Assembly: GCA_028868375.1 (NCBI GenBank) | Contig: JAGWUP010000012.1 | Location: 36,398 to 100,397 of the forward strand | Length of the DNA: 64,000 nt | Direction of reading: 5' to 3' | Source of the DNA: Elusimicrobiota bacterium | GTDB taxonomy: Bacteria; Elusimicrobiota; Elusimicrobia; UBA1565; UBA9628 | Part shown: piece after piece, positions 16,197 to 23,928 of the stretch | Layout of the letters: each line of letters begins with the position of its first letter | Numbering within the stretch: position 1 is the first letter of the stretch | Position numbers and translations under genes: made by a program | The notes under the pieces: generated by a model | What the model was told of the DNA's origin: nothing | Database searches by the model: none | Seen by the model: only the letters and a program-made list of their open reading frames with translations

Positions 16197-16729
16197 GCGA
16201 TAGACCAGCAGCCCCTGACATGACTGAACGCCAGAACAAGTTCCTGTGGAACATCCACACTGCCCTGTCCGGAGGCAAGAAGCCCGGCTCGGAGGAGGAC
16301 CGCCAGTTCCTGGCGCTGGCCCTGTTCGGCGAGGTCGGGGAACTGGCCAACTTCCTGAAGAAGGAGTGGCGGGGAGACGACGTGCCGGATCTTCGCGAGA
16401 AGGTAACGGACGAGCTGGGAGACTGCTACGCCTACCTCAGGCTGCTGGCGATCGCGCTGAATCAGCAGGACGCCCTGGACAGGTCGTCCGGCATCGAGCC
16501 GACCACGAAGCGCCGGTGTGCCCTGCGGCTCTGCGGCCGGGTCGGTGAGTTGGCGGGGCTGATCGAGGAGGACCCCGCCTCCGGCAGCAACGTCACCTGG
16601 CTGCTGATGACTGAGATCAGGGACCTCCTGACGATGCTGGCCCGGGCCCACGTCCTGGAGCTCGACGACATCATGGAGCGCGTGACGCTGCCGAAGATCA
16701 GGGCGCGCTGGGGAGACAAGATCAGCTAG
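16193..16729 (+). CDS. MazG-like nucleotide pyrophosphohydrolase with a second, degenerate MazG-like half
   Basis: A 178-residue all-alpha protein. EVGELANFLKKEWRGDD followed by KVTDELGDCYAYLRLLA is the metal-binding ExxE..(x)n..ExxD pattern of MazG. The second half repeats the layout (GRVGELAGLIEEDPAS, then TEIRDLLTMLARA), with only part of the acidic residues, as if from an internal duplication. MazG enzymes hydrolyse (d)NTPs or alarmones and are common in phages. The ATG overlaps the previous TGA. Confidence 0.8.
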   Translation: MSDRPAAPDMTERQNKFLWNIHTALSGGKKPGSEEDRQFLALALFGEVGELANFLKKEWRGDDVPDLREKVTDELGDCYAYLRLLAIALNQQDALDRSSGIEPTTKRRCALRLCGRVGELAGLIEEDPASGSNVTWLLMTEIRDLLTMLARAHVLELDDIMERVTLPKIRARWGDKIS

Positions 16730-16914
16730 TTCTGCGTCCAGGCCGGCACCTCCTTGTGGGCGCACACCAGGTACTCATCCCCGACCGGCCGCTGCATCGT
16801 CGCGATGACGTGCTCGCACTGCTGGCGATTCGTCATCTGCATGTCCGCCATCAGGCGGACGCACGGTCTCTGCTGGACGCTGAAGCAGAGGAACAATCCG
16901 AACACGACGCCCAT
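16726..16914 (-). CDS. Small exported Cys-containing protein, 62 aa
   Basis: Oriented against its neighbours, with a strong ribosome-binding site (GGAGGGG) before its ATG. The N-terminus MGVVFGLFLCFSVQQRPCVR looks like a short signal peptide, followed by NRQQCEHVIATMQ and YLVCAHKEVPAW. Two or three cysteines could form a disulphide in the periplasm. Similar small exported proteins occur in other phages; function unknown. Confidence 0.65.
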   Translation of the reverse strand: MGVVFGLFLCFSVQQRPCVRLMADMQMTNRQQCEHVIATMQRPVGDEYLVCAHKEVPAWTQN

Positions 16915-16963
16915 CTGACCCCTCCGTTGTTAACAGACAATACTCTCACCACAAACTAAGACG

Positions 16964-16969
16964 TATAAC
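16964..16969 (+). promoter_or_regulatory. ACGTATAAC promoter-like motif, leaderless start
   Basis: TATAAC lies exactly 7 nt before the GTG at 16977, the same spacing as at the DnaB-like gene. Upstream ACTAAG is shared with the motif near 15376. Confidence 0.5.
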
Positions 16970-16976
16970 TGACCTC

Positions 16977-17168
16977 GTGGAATTCAAGAGCGAAGACGAA
17001 ATTGAGGAGGTATTCTCAATCTGCCCGCACTGCGGCGAGGAGGTCACGTCATATTGGACGTCTAGAGGTTGCATGCCATCTAAGCACTACGTGCTGGTGG
17101 CAGACTGGGTGATCCACCGTACATGCTGGGATATGGTGGCTCATCGGCGACGAAGTCGCTATTTCTGA
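16977..17168 (+). CDS. Small zinc-ribbon-like protein, 63 aa
   Basis: Begins with GTG (MEFKSEDEIEEVFSICPHCG). CPHC near the N-terminus and later C, H and C residues (GCMPSKHY, HRTCWD) could form one zinc site. The mRNA appears leaderless. Precedes the primase gene; function unknown. Confidence 0.6.
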   Translation: MEFKSEDEIEEVFSICPHCGEEVTSYWTSRGCMPSKHYVLVADWVIHRTCWDMVAHRRRSRYF

Positions 17169-17213
17169 AGCACACTTGACGGTGGGGTCCAGAATCACTG
17201 AGCTTAGCTAGAA

Positions 17214-18212
17214 ATGCCCTTCAACTGGCCGGTGTTCTTCGACAGGTACGGCATCCCCTACGAGGAGGGGCGCCGCGGATGGCTGTCGATCTGGTGCCAG
17301 TGGTGCGGAGGCCCAGGCACCCACCACATGGGCGTCAGCACCAAGAGCGGCGGCTACCACTGCTGGCACGGCCACAGCGGCATCTCGCCTCACCGGCTGA
17401 TCGTTGCGCTGCTGGGCTGCTCGCAGGCCGAGGCCAACTCGATAGTCGGCTCGGACAGTGGGTCCTTTGTAAGGGGAGACGACACGTTCGCCGCCGACTC
17501 ACTTGCGAGACTGGGCATCCGTCAGGAATCCGCTCAAGTCTCCAATGCTGAGTTCCTGACCCCGCTACCTGAGTTCTCCCGAGTCACCGATATGGGGTTC
17601 ATGTGCCGCAAGCTGGCGATGCCCTACCTCAAGTCGAGAGGGTACGGCCGGGACGACGCGCTGAGGCTGGCCGAGCGGTACGGGCTGATGTTTGCGTCGA
17701 CCGGGCCGTTCGCCTACCGCATCATAGTGCCTGTGATCGAGGACGGCCTGCTGGTGAATTGGACCGGCAGGACAGTGGCCAGCAGTGACAACCTGAGGTA
17801 TAAGTCGCTCAGCACTGATGTGGAGCGCGCCGAAAGGCAGGGTCTGCCGCCGGCCGTCAAGAACATCAAGGACGTCCTGCTGGACATCGACCGCTTGCGG
17901 AAGGGAGGCAGGACGCTGGTGGTCACTGAGGGGCCGTTCGACGCACTTAGAGTCGGGTTCCTGGGAAAGCGCAGGGGGATCAGGGCGACGTGCCTGTTCG
18001 GCAAGGTGCCGACGGACGCGCAGCTAGGGCAACTGCACGAGATCGTGCCGCGATTCGACGATGCGGTCGTGTTGCTGGATCGGGATGCCGGCCTGGAGTC
18101 GTTCCTGTCGCTGCCGGAGCACCTGGGCATTCGCCGGATGGAGCTGCCCGGGGGAGCATCTGACCCCGCCGAATTGACGGAGCGGCAGTTCAGCCAGTTG
18201 TTTTCTGATTAG
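17214..18212 (+). CDS. DNA primase (zinc ribbon and TOPRIM)
   Basis: A 332-residue protein that would make RNA primers for the fork. The N-terminal zinc-binding region has CQWCGGPGTHH (C28, C31) and GGYHCWHGHSG. The TOPRIM domain follows: VVTEGPFDALRVG near 238 supplies the catalytic Glu, and AVVLLDRDAG near 283 the DxD-type aspartates. No helicase domain is present, in keeping with the separate DnaB-like gene. The ATG at 17214 is 45 nt after the preceding small gene. Confidence 0.88.
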   Translation: MPFNWPVFFDRYGIPYEEGRRGWLSIWCQWCGGPGTHHMGVSTKSGGYHCWHGHSGISPHRLIVALLGCSQAEANSIVGSDSGSFVRGDDTFAADSLARLGIRQESAQVSNAEFLTPLPEFSRVTDMGFMCRKLAMPYLKSRGYGRDDALRLAERYGLMFASTGPFAYRIIVPVIEDGLLVNWTGRTVASSDNLRYKSLSTDVERAERQGLPPAVKNIKDVLLDIDRLRKGGRTLVVTEGPFDALRVGFLGKRRGIRATCLFGKVPTDAQLGQLHEIVPRFDDAVVLLDRDAGLESFLSLPEHLGIRRMELPGGASDPAELTERQFSQLFSD

Positions 18213-18426
18213 GTAAGTCGAAGTGTACGGGCAATACTCGCTGGTAAGTAATCTTGCCCTTGAACTTCTGACCTTCAAACTCGTGAGTTCGCATGCAGAC
18301 TGCCCAGTCTTCGTCCAAGATCGCAGTCAACACAGGATGTCGACTATCGACTTGAGCAAGGCTTACCAGACGACTGTACAGCAGGTAGTCGTCTGTCTCT
18401 ATCGTCAGAATGTCTGCCAACATCAT
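18190..18426 (-). CDS. Hypothetical protein, 78 aa
   Basis: Starts MMLADILTIETDDYLLYSRL and appears to be a compact beta-rich protein with CMRTHEFEGQKFKGKITYQR. The ATG is preceded by TAGGAG, which is also the stop of the upstream 295-residue ORF. The 3' end overlaps the primase gene's end on the other strand by 23 nt (convergent). Confidence 0.6.
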   Translation of the reverse strand: MMLADILTIETDDYLLYSRLVSLAQVDSRHPVLTAILDEDWAVCMRTHEFEGQKFKGKITYQRVLPVHFDLPNQKTTG

Positions 18427-18429
18427 CTC

Positions 18430-19317
18430 CTACTCAATCTTTGGGGCCTCAAATGCGATCCTGCGCTCTCCGTCGGCCGTCGCACGCACGACGAGCCTGT
18501 AGGCAGTCGTGCGCTCCACTTCCCGGATCAGTTCCAGCCTCCTGCGCATCTCAACCGAGTCGATTAGAACTGGTGCGTCAACACGCGGCACATTCTTTTC
18601 GGTGCCGACTACTGAACTTCCTGGACTGGCCGAGACCAGTGATTCTGCGTCTGCAGAGCCAGACAGCCCACCCTCATCATTCTTGACGGCGACTGGCTTC
18701 GAGCGCGCCGGGGCAGCTATTGCGGGCCTGTCTCCGGGCTTGGGGGATACCACGGCGGCTCCATCCACCAGTACGATGTCCATCGGGTGCACGCCGAACG
18801 GTTCTAATCCGACTCCTTGCTTGACCGTGTCGAGAACTAGCATGTCCTTGACGGCAGAACTGCTGCGCACGGCGCCCTTGGCTGAGGGGTCAGGCTTCAA
18901 CTGCCACAGCTCCCTGTCCAGACGATCTATCCTGACTGACGTGCCGTCGGGAAAGACGCCCTGAGGAAGGTAGAACCGAAGGCGGCCATCTCGATACAGG
19001 GACAGCTTGCCGACAAGATGCTCGGCAGCGGGGGCGACGTCACTGCAGATCGTGCTAGACATCTTCTTCATTCCGTCAGGTGGAGGACCTCCCAGCAGCC
19101 GCCGTACGTCCTGAAGCTTGGCTTCCGCGGTGCCGCCGTGATTCGGATTTCCCGGGGCGTTCAGCGTCATCGTCATGTGCTGACCAGTCGTCAGGTCAAA
19201 CCTCAACTTCCGGTGGGATGACCTGCCGTTCTCGACCTCGACCGAGTCACGCACTACCTGGGGGTATCGCCTGACGTAGTCGATGACCGTGCTGGTGTAC
19301 TGGTCTCTTGACGACAT
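18430..19317 (-). CDS. Hypothetical protein with a HicA-like N-terminal segment, 295 aa
   Basis: Residues 30-75 (HRKLRFDLTTGQHMTMTLNA, then a stretch ending KLQDVRRLLG) resemble the small dsRNA-binding-like fold of HicA-type proteins; the assignment is tentative and a HicA catalytic His is not evident. A second block (YRDGRLRFYLPQGVFPDG) is beta-rich; the rest is Pro/Ser-rich linker and a helical end (VEMRRRLELIREVERTTAYR). A CGTATAGA motif lies about 35 nt upstream. Confidence 0.5.
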   Translation of the reverse strand: MSSRDQYTSTVIDYVRRYPQVVRDSVEVENGRSSHRKLRFDLTTGQHMTMTLNAPGNPNHGGTAEAKLQDVRRLLGGPPPDGMKKMSSTICSDVAPAAEHLVGKLSLYRDGRLRFYLPQGVFPDGTSVRIDRLDRELWQLKPDPSAKGAVRSSSAVKDMLVLDTVKQGVGLEPFGVHPMDIVLVDGAAVVSPKPGDRPAIAAPARSKPVAVKNDEGGLSGSADAESLVSASPGSSVVGTEKNVPRVDAPVLIDSVEMRRRLELIREVERTTAYRLVVRATADGERRIAFEAPKIE

Positions 19318-19350
19318 GACTGCAGATCCGTCTGCCTCGCTATTGCCCCA

Positions 19351-19356
19351 TCTATA
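19351..19356 (-). promoter_or_regulatory. CGTATAGA promoter-like motif
   Basis: The minus strand reads CAGTCGTATAGATGGGGC. It would give a leader of about 27 nt for the 295-residue ORF. Confidence 0.4.
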
Positions 19357-19552
19357 CGACTGACCCGTGTTATCTGATCTTAACCGTCAAGCAGGACTTG
19401 TATCTGACGCACGACGACGTATGTTTGCATTGCGAAGTGATGCGAGGTTGTAGCGGGCGGCGGCCTGGACTGACCTCCTAGGAGCGGCGTTGCCCAGTCC
19501 GTCGCGTGCATCATGAGACTGGGCACCCATCTTCCTAGGGATGGAGACGAAC

Positions 19553-20101
19553 ATGCCCCGCGTTCACCTGCCGTCAGACTACTCCCGTGACCTTCCACCT
19601 GCAGTAATTGGCTGGATCAAGAACCACGCCGCTAGAAACCACTGGCGCATGGCCGGATGGTATGACCTGGACGATCTGGTCCAGGACGGCGTGATGGTCG
19701 CGTACAAGTGCCGAGAGAGGTACGGCACCGAGCTCGATCCTCCCCACTTCATGGCGCTGGTCAAGAAGGCATTCTTCAGCCACATAGGCCAGCTGCTGAG
19801 AGACGGCCGGCCCGAGCACGCCGTGACGGACCGAATAGGGGACTTGTCCGGAGAGCGCACTGAGGCGTCCTTCCTGGACTCCGTTGCCAGCGAGGACCCG
19901 ATGCAGGAGTTCAGGGTGCTGCTGGCGGAGATGCCGAAGTCCCTGAGGAACGCCGCGTCCCTCATTCTTCAAGGCAGGAGGCCAAGGGCCCACTTGGACG
20001 GCCGGGACGAGACGGAGGCCGAGTGGCTGGAGCGACTGGCCGGCCTGCCGCGGAGGCACGACTTCGCTGAGGAGCTTAGGAAGTACCTGGAGGCGGCATA
20101 G
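19553..20101 (+). CDS. Sigma-factor-like protein (region 2-type)
   Basis: About 182 residues. WYDLDDLVQDGVMVAYKCRE resembles region 2 of sigma-70/ECF factors (DLxQEGxxGLxxAxxxFD), followed by FMALVKKAFFSHIGQLLRDG in the place of the helix that binds the -10 element. A clear region 4 helix-turn-helix is not seen, although RRHDFAEELRKYLEA closes the protein. It could be a phage sigma factor that reads the CGTATA motif; that is inference. The ATG at 19553 follows GGAG at 8 nt; 19541 is an alternative in-frame ATG. Confidence 0.55.
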   Translation: MPRVHLPSDYSRDLPPAVIGWIKNHAARNHWRMAGWYDLDDLVQDGVMVAYKCRERYGTELDPPHFMALVKKAFFSHIGQLLRDGRPEHAVTDRIGDLSGERTEASFLDSVASEDPMQEFRVLLAEMPKSLRNAASLILQGRRPRAHLDGRDETEAEWLERLAGLPRRHDFAEELRKYLEAA

Positions 20102-20102
20102 A

Positions 20103-20525
20103 ATGGACCACAAACTTTACTATCCCGGCGATGACCACCACTGCCCTGCCAGGGACGATGTGCCGGGCTCCTGCATGATCTGCGACGGCGGCCTCGCGAT
20201 CTGCCGCACCTGCGGCGGCGCCGAAGGATCGCTGCCGACGCACTGCCCCGGTGTGCGGATGACTTCCTATGCCGAGGACCAGGTCTACACCGGTCGGCTG
20301 AACTTCCGAGAGGGGCAGTGGCATAAAGAAAGCACCGCTGAACGAGAGAGGATGCAGCAAGACGCCTGCAGGTCTCTCGGGACCGGGCAGTGCGCGGCAA
20401 TCTGCCTCTCCCATCTGCGAACGACAGCAGATTGCCCTGAATACAGAATAGTATGGACATCCGAAGCAGTCAGACAGGAGTATCGCCGCCGTCCAACTGG
20501 GCCGTTATCTCAGTATTTTTCATGA
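20103..20525 (+). CDS. Cys-rich hypothetical phage protein, 140 aa
   Basis: Contains CMICDGGLAICRTCGGAEGS and HCPGVRM, a zinc-binding pattern seen in a family of small phage proteins that share the block CGGAEGSLxTxCPG and end near FREGQWH. The last 60 residues go beyond that block and are less convincing. ATG one base after the preceding stop codon; its own TGA overlaps the next ATG. Confidence 0.7.
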   Translation: MDHKLYYPGDDHHCPARDDVPGSCMICDGGLAICRTCGGAEGSLPTHCPGVRMTSYAEDQVYTGRLNFREGQWHKESTAERERMQQDACRSLGTGQCAAICLSHLRTTADCPEYRIVWTSEAVRQEYRRRPTGPLSQYFS

Positions 20526-21658
20526 GCGTCGATCTCTTCGGGAGGCCCCTGTCTCAACGCGAGGTCACGAAGTCGGGCCCGGGAAGGGGTCCAGGTCGCA
20601 CCAGGAAGACGGACGACATCAGGTCTCGCATCGAGGCCGGCGACTGCATCGAGGTGCTGCGCCGCCTGGCCGACGAGGGAGTCCAGTGCGACTCGTGCGT
20701 CACTGATCCACCGTACCACTTGCTGCCGACGATGAGGCGATTTCAGAAGACCAGGACCAGCGGTAACGGACACCTCTCCAAGGGGTTCATGGGCCAGCAG
20801 TGGGACGGCGGAGACGTCGCCTTCCAACCTGAGACGTGGCGGGCGGTCAGCGACGTGCTGAGGCCCGGCGCGTTCCTGCTGGCATTCGGCGGCACGCGAA
20901 CATACCACCGAATGGTCTGCGCGATCGAGGACGCCGGCTTCGTCGTGCAGGACATGATTCCCTGGGTCTACTCCACGGGATTTCCTAAGAACAAGTTTCA
21001 GCTGAAGCCGGCCCAGGAGCCGATCTGTCTGGCGTACAAGCCCGGCGGCGAGCGGGTACTGAACACAGACGAGTGCAGGATAGAGACCAGCGATTACTGC
21101 GATCCAGATGTTGCTAAGCGCAATAAAAGCAGTGGATGGAAAGGTACTACTGGATGGAAAACGCGCGATCCTGACAAGACCTGGGCATCTACTAATGCTA
21201 GGAATAACCAGGGGCGCTACCCATCGGACTTCGTCCACGACGGCAGCGACGAGGTGTTGGCGCTGCTGCCTCGAAACGAGAACCCCGAATCAGCCAGACC
21301 GATCGTCCGGAACGTCGGCCACTTCGGCAATAGTGGATCAGGCGGTCCCGCAGGTCACGGGTACGAGGACGCTAGCTCAGTAGCCAGGTTCTTCTATTCA
21401 GCTAAACCGACGGACGACGAGAAGGTGGGAGATCACCCCACCCAGAAGCCAGTATCGCTGATGCGGTGGTTGGTCAGGTTGGTGACGCCGGAGGGAGGAA
21501 CAGTATTGGACCCCTTCGCTGGCACCGGCACGACTGGAGCCGCGGCGATCATGGAGGGGGTGGACTCCCTGCTGATCGAGCGCGAGGAGAAGTACCTGAC
21601 CGGCATCGATCAGAAGCTCTCCTGGGCCAGGCGGCGCCGCTCCCGTCCCCTGTACTAG
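20522..21658 (+). CDS. DNA N6-adenine/N4-cytosine methyltransferase
   Basis: A 378-residue enzyme. Catalytic motif IV is VTDPPYHLL near residue 60, and SAM-binding motif I is TVLDPFAGTGTTG near 335, i.e. the beta-class order (IV before I), with HPTQKPVSLMRWL (motif X) just before it. The central section (residues 90-290) would hold the target-recognition region. Probably protects the phage genome or regulates it; no partner restriction gene is visible. The longer upstream reading is a shadow: the ATG at 20522 overlaps the preceding TGA. Confidence 0.93.
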   Translation: MSVDLFGRPLSQREVTKSGPGRGPGRTRKTDDIRSRIEAGDCIEVLRRLADEGVQCDSCVTDPPYHLLPTMRRFQKTRTSGNGHLSKGFMGQQWDGGDVAFQPETWRAVSDVLRPGAFLLAFGGTRTYHRMVCAIEDAGFVVQDMIPWVYSTGFPKNKFQLKPAQEPICLAYKPGGERVLNTDECRIETSDYCDPDVAKRNKSSGWKGTTGWKTRDPDKTWASTNARNNQGRYPSDFVHDGSDEVLALLPRNENPESARPIVRNVGHFGNSGSGGPAGHGYEDASSVARFFYSAKPTDDEKVGDHPTQKPVSLMRWLVRLVTPEGGTVLDPFAGTGTTGAAAIMEGVDSLLIEREEKYLTGIDQKLSWARRRRSRPLY

Positions 21659-21687
21659 ATTTTTCTTCGAAGACAACTTTCCTGCAC

Positions 21688-21716
21688 TTGACTGAGGGCG
21701 GTTACTGAATAAGTTA
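21688..21716 (+). promoter_or_regulatory. Possible host-type promoter
   Basis: TTGACT at 21688-21693 is followed at 15-17 nt by an AT-rich ATAAGT/AAGTTA. It is upstream of a gene with its own strong terminator, so a single-gene transcript is plausible. Weak evidence. Confidence 0.3.
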
Positions 21717-21765
21717 CGCCCATCGCGGCAACGCGAGCAAACAGCAAGGGAAGCAGGAGATACTG

Positions 21766-22479
21766 ATGGCACGCAACCGCCGGGACGAACCGGAAGAGGA
21801 CGTCGAGGAGCTCGACGAGGACACGAAGACCGACACCAAGAACGACGACGACACCGACGACACGCTGCTGGCCAAGATCATCGAGATCACCGGCCTCGAG
21901 CGCGAGGAGGACGAGAAGGCCGAGGCATTCAAGGAGCGGATCGTCCGCCACTTCGCCGACAAGTACCCGAACACCAAGGAGGGCAACGGTGACTTCGCCG
22001 AGCTGCCGGCGGAAGTCACCGACTGGGTCGATGCTGCAACCGAAGTCACCCGGGCCAACCGGGGCGCCCGGAACAAGAAGGCACTGCCCGAGCTCGGCGG
22101 CCTCGAGGAGGACGAGAAGCCGGCGCGCCGCAGCCGCGCCAAGGACGATGGCGAGAAGGAGCCCAAGCCGAAGCGCGAGCGCAAGGGCAACCCCAACGCG
22201 TTCGGCGGGCCGAAGGCCCTGGCCGAGAAGCTCGGAGTCGGCGGCGAGGAGTCGAAGGTGTCTCGCCGCATCCGCAAGCCGCTGGTCGAAGCCGGCTTCG
22301 TTCGGGAGAAGGAGCCGGCGAAGTCCGGCCACGTCGTCTTCCGCCACAAGGACGGAACCGAGGTCATCGTCGGCAGCGGCAAGGGCGAGAACAAGTACCT
22401 GCTCGGTTGGCAGGTCGTCGGTACCGACAAGCACAGCTACGGCGCCGATGCCCTTCAGGAGTACCTGAAGAGCCGGTAA
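21766..22479 (+). CDS. Highly charged hypothetical protein, 237 aa
   Basis: The first 150 residues are rich in Asp, Glu, Lys and Arg and probably disordered. The C-terminal 95 look folded: AFGGPKALAEKLGVGGEESK, then VSRRIRKPLVEAGFVRE, then VGSGKGENKYLLGW, possibly a winged-helix-like DNA-binding domain. A good ribosome-binding site (GCAGGAG) and a strong terminator immediately downstream suggest an abundantly made single-gene product. Function unknown. Confidence 0.7.
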   Translation: MARNRRDEPEEDVEELDEDTKTDTKNDDDTDDTLLAKIIEITGLEREEDEKAEAFKERIVRHFADKYPNTKEGNGDFAELPAEVTDWVDAATEVTRANRGARNKKALPELGGLEEDEKPARRSRAKDDGEKEPKPKRERKGNPNAFGGPKALAEKLGVGGEESKVSRRIRKPLVEAGFVREKEPAKSGHVVFRHKDGTEVIVGSGKGENKYLLGWQVVGTDKHSYGADALQEYLKSR

Positions 22480-22504
22480 CATCTCCAGAAATACCAACGT
22501 TCGG

Positions 22505-22536
22505 GAGGCGGCACTCAGTGCCGCCTCTTTTTTTTT
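22505..22536 (+). terminator. Rho-independent terminator
   Basis: Perfect 10-bp stem GAGGCGGCAC/GTGCCGCCTC with a 3-nt loop and nine T residues, 25 nt after the stop codon of the 237-residue ORF. Confidence 0.95.
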
Positions 22537-22545
22537 GGTTTAGCG

Positions 22546-22551
22546 TATAGC
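22546..22551 (+). promoter_or_regulatory. CGTATAGC promoter-like motif, leaderless start
   Basis: TAGCGTATAGC lies directly after the terminator and 8 nt before the ATG of the GNAT gene, with no ribosome-binding site in between. Confidence 0.5.
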
Positions 22552-22559
22552 TGCTTCTG

Positions 22560-22988
22560 ATGAGTGACATTGTTACCAGACTGGCATCGCGCGAGGACCT
22601 TCCCCGAATCAAGGAGATCGCCGTCGCGTCGCCCTGGACGAAGCACGTCACGCACATCTCATACTGCCACTCGGGCCGGTTCGACAACGGCGAGGTCACC
22701 GTCGCCGAGGTCAACGGCGCGATCGTCGGCTTCGTGATCGCGCATCGGCGCAGGCAGACGCACGACGTCAAGATCGACATGATCAGCGTGTCGGCGGACG
22801 CGGGCCGCTCAGGCGTCGGGCGCGCTCTCGTCGAGTCGCTGGGCGGCGAGACGCTAGTCCTCAACGTCGCCAAGGAGAACGCCGTCGCGCAGGCGTTCTA
22901 CGCCCGCGTCGGCTTCGCGCGTCGGGGCGAAAGCCGCGACGGGACCTGCTGGGTCATGCGCCGTCGCGGCTGGCGCACGTTGTTTTAA
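22560..22988 (+). CDS. GNAT-family acetyltransferase
   Basis: A 142-residue protein with the GNAT core: GEVTVAEVNGAIVGFVIAHR (strands 2-4), IDMISVSADAGRSGVGRALV (motif A, Q/RxxGxG/A as RSGVGRA) and LNVAKENAVAQAFYARVGFA (motif B). It transfers an acyl group from a CoA donor to an unknown amine. Preceded by a terminator and a close promoter-like motif, so it is a separately transcribed unit, probably leaderless. Mom-type DNA modifiers are also GNAT relatives, but nothing here points specifically to DNA. Confidence 0.85.
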   Translation: MSDIVTRLASREDLPRIKEIAVASPWTKHVTHISYCHSGRFDNGEVTVAEVNGAIVGFVIAHRRRQTHDVKIDMISVSADAGRSGVGRALVESLGGETLVLNVAKENAVAQAFYARVGFARRGESRDGTCWVMRRRGWRTLF

Positions 22989-23266
22989 CCAGCGGCGCAG
23001 ATTCGCGCAGCCGTTTTAGATGCGCTAGCACAGTCGTCAATTTCGGCAACGTAGGAGCGGCCGTTATCGCCGCGGTTCATGAAATACCACACGCCGGGCA
23101 TTTCGTTGTGCCAGACGAAGTCATCGTCGGCCGGCATCCAGTCTTCGGTACCCACACAGTAGTCTTGGATTGATTTGTGCATGGCAGATTCGAGCGTGTC
23201 AAACGGACCGGACAACTGTTCAGGCCGGCCGCAGTCGTCAAAAAATGAGATGTACGCCATCATCAT
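22985..23266 (-). CDS. Hypothetical protein, 93 aa
   Basis: Starts with three successive ATG codons after AGAGGAGC. MAYISFFDDCGRPEQLSGPF continues into a small aromatic-rich protein with DFVWHNEMPGVWYFMNRGDN. It converges on the GNAT gene with a 4-nt overlap. No family recognised. Confidence 0.65.
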   Translation of the reverse strand: MMMAYISFFDDCGRPEQLSGPFDTLESAMHKSIQDYCVGTEDWMPADDDFVWHNEMPGVWYFMNRGDNGRSYVAEIDDCASASKTAARICAAG

Positions 23267-23343
23267 GCTCCTCTGTTTCGAGCAGGTAGATATGCACGAT
23301 CGCCGCAAATTCAAGAGCGGACTTGCGATCTAAACCGTTGATT

Positions 23344-23619
23344 CTAAACGAGAATAAAATCTGAGATCGTGCCCGGATTGCCTCTTGCAGATGTGCCCCG
23401 GAAGGCGCAGATAGACGACGCGAAACGAACACGGGGCATCGATCGAATCGAACGAACATCGAACACGCGGTCTCCACCAGCGTCGGGTTGACAAATCGGT
23501 GGAATGGCCTGGAGAGTCAGGTTCGTCGAATGATCGGCGATGGTGAACACGTAGGGCGCGAGGGCGGGATGCCGCACCCAACACGCCGCGTAGAGTAACC
23601 GATGACGATCGACGAACAT
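23344..23619 (-). CDS. Possible small protein, 91 aa
   Basis: ATG preceded by GGAGGCGG at suitable distance; the product starts MFVDRHRLLYAACWVRHPAL with two or three cysteines. It overlaps another candidate ORF ending at 23238, and the composition is ambiguous. Confidence 0.33.
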   Translation of the reverse strand: MFVDRHRLLYAACWVRHPALAPYVFTIADHSTNLTLQAIPPICQPDAGGDRVFDVRSIRSMPRVRFASSICAFRGTSARGNPGTISDFILV

Positions 23620-23806
23620 ACCGCCTCCAGAATCGACCGCGAATAGCCCACAATAAGATCGTGCAGCGACGGGGGTGACGGGCGGCCAACCTCAACGGAC
23701 CCCATACCAATGCGCGTCGCGAGCTGTTAATCGCGACTGACCGCCACGCCACCGTGCGGCAACGAAATAATCCAACGGAGCGACAACAGAGTGAGCAGAT
23801 CAGAGC

Positions 23807-23826
23807 GCCTCCCGCATAGCGGAGGC
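23807..23826 (+). other. Hairpin upstream of the 23.9-30.4 kb operon
   Basis: GCCTCC/GGAGGC arms extended by a GC pair across a short loop, about 100 nt before the first gene of the plus operon. No T-run follows. Confidence 0.4.
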
Positions 23827-23928
23827 CGGCCGGCAGTAGAGACATCGGCGATGATGCCTGCGAACCCGCCCGGCGTCCCGAGGCGAGACGCTCAAGTGTG
23901 CTCACCGACCTTTTCCTGGGAGGTCATC

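Larger units (their letters stand above)
23267..23928. other. Region without a confident gene
   Basis: About 660 nt between a minus-strand gene and the next plus-strand gene. Two overlapping minus-strand ORFs (23238-23477 and 23344-23619) compete; neither resembles a known family. The 5' part of the plus-strand frame from 23791 lacks coding character. A hairpin occurs at 23807-23826. It could be the divergent control region of the following operon. Confidence 0.4.

Noticed and set aside
15334..16946. Repeated decamer gacaatactc as a promoter family
   Set aside because: Only two good copies next to minus-strand genes; a similar string at about 18230 is inside coding sequence. Too few to call.
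23330..23905. 191-aa minus-strand ORF
   Set aside because: Arg/Ser/Cys-rich composition, competing frames and no matching family; treated as a shadow.
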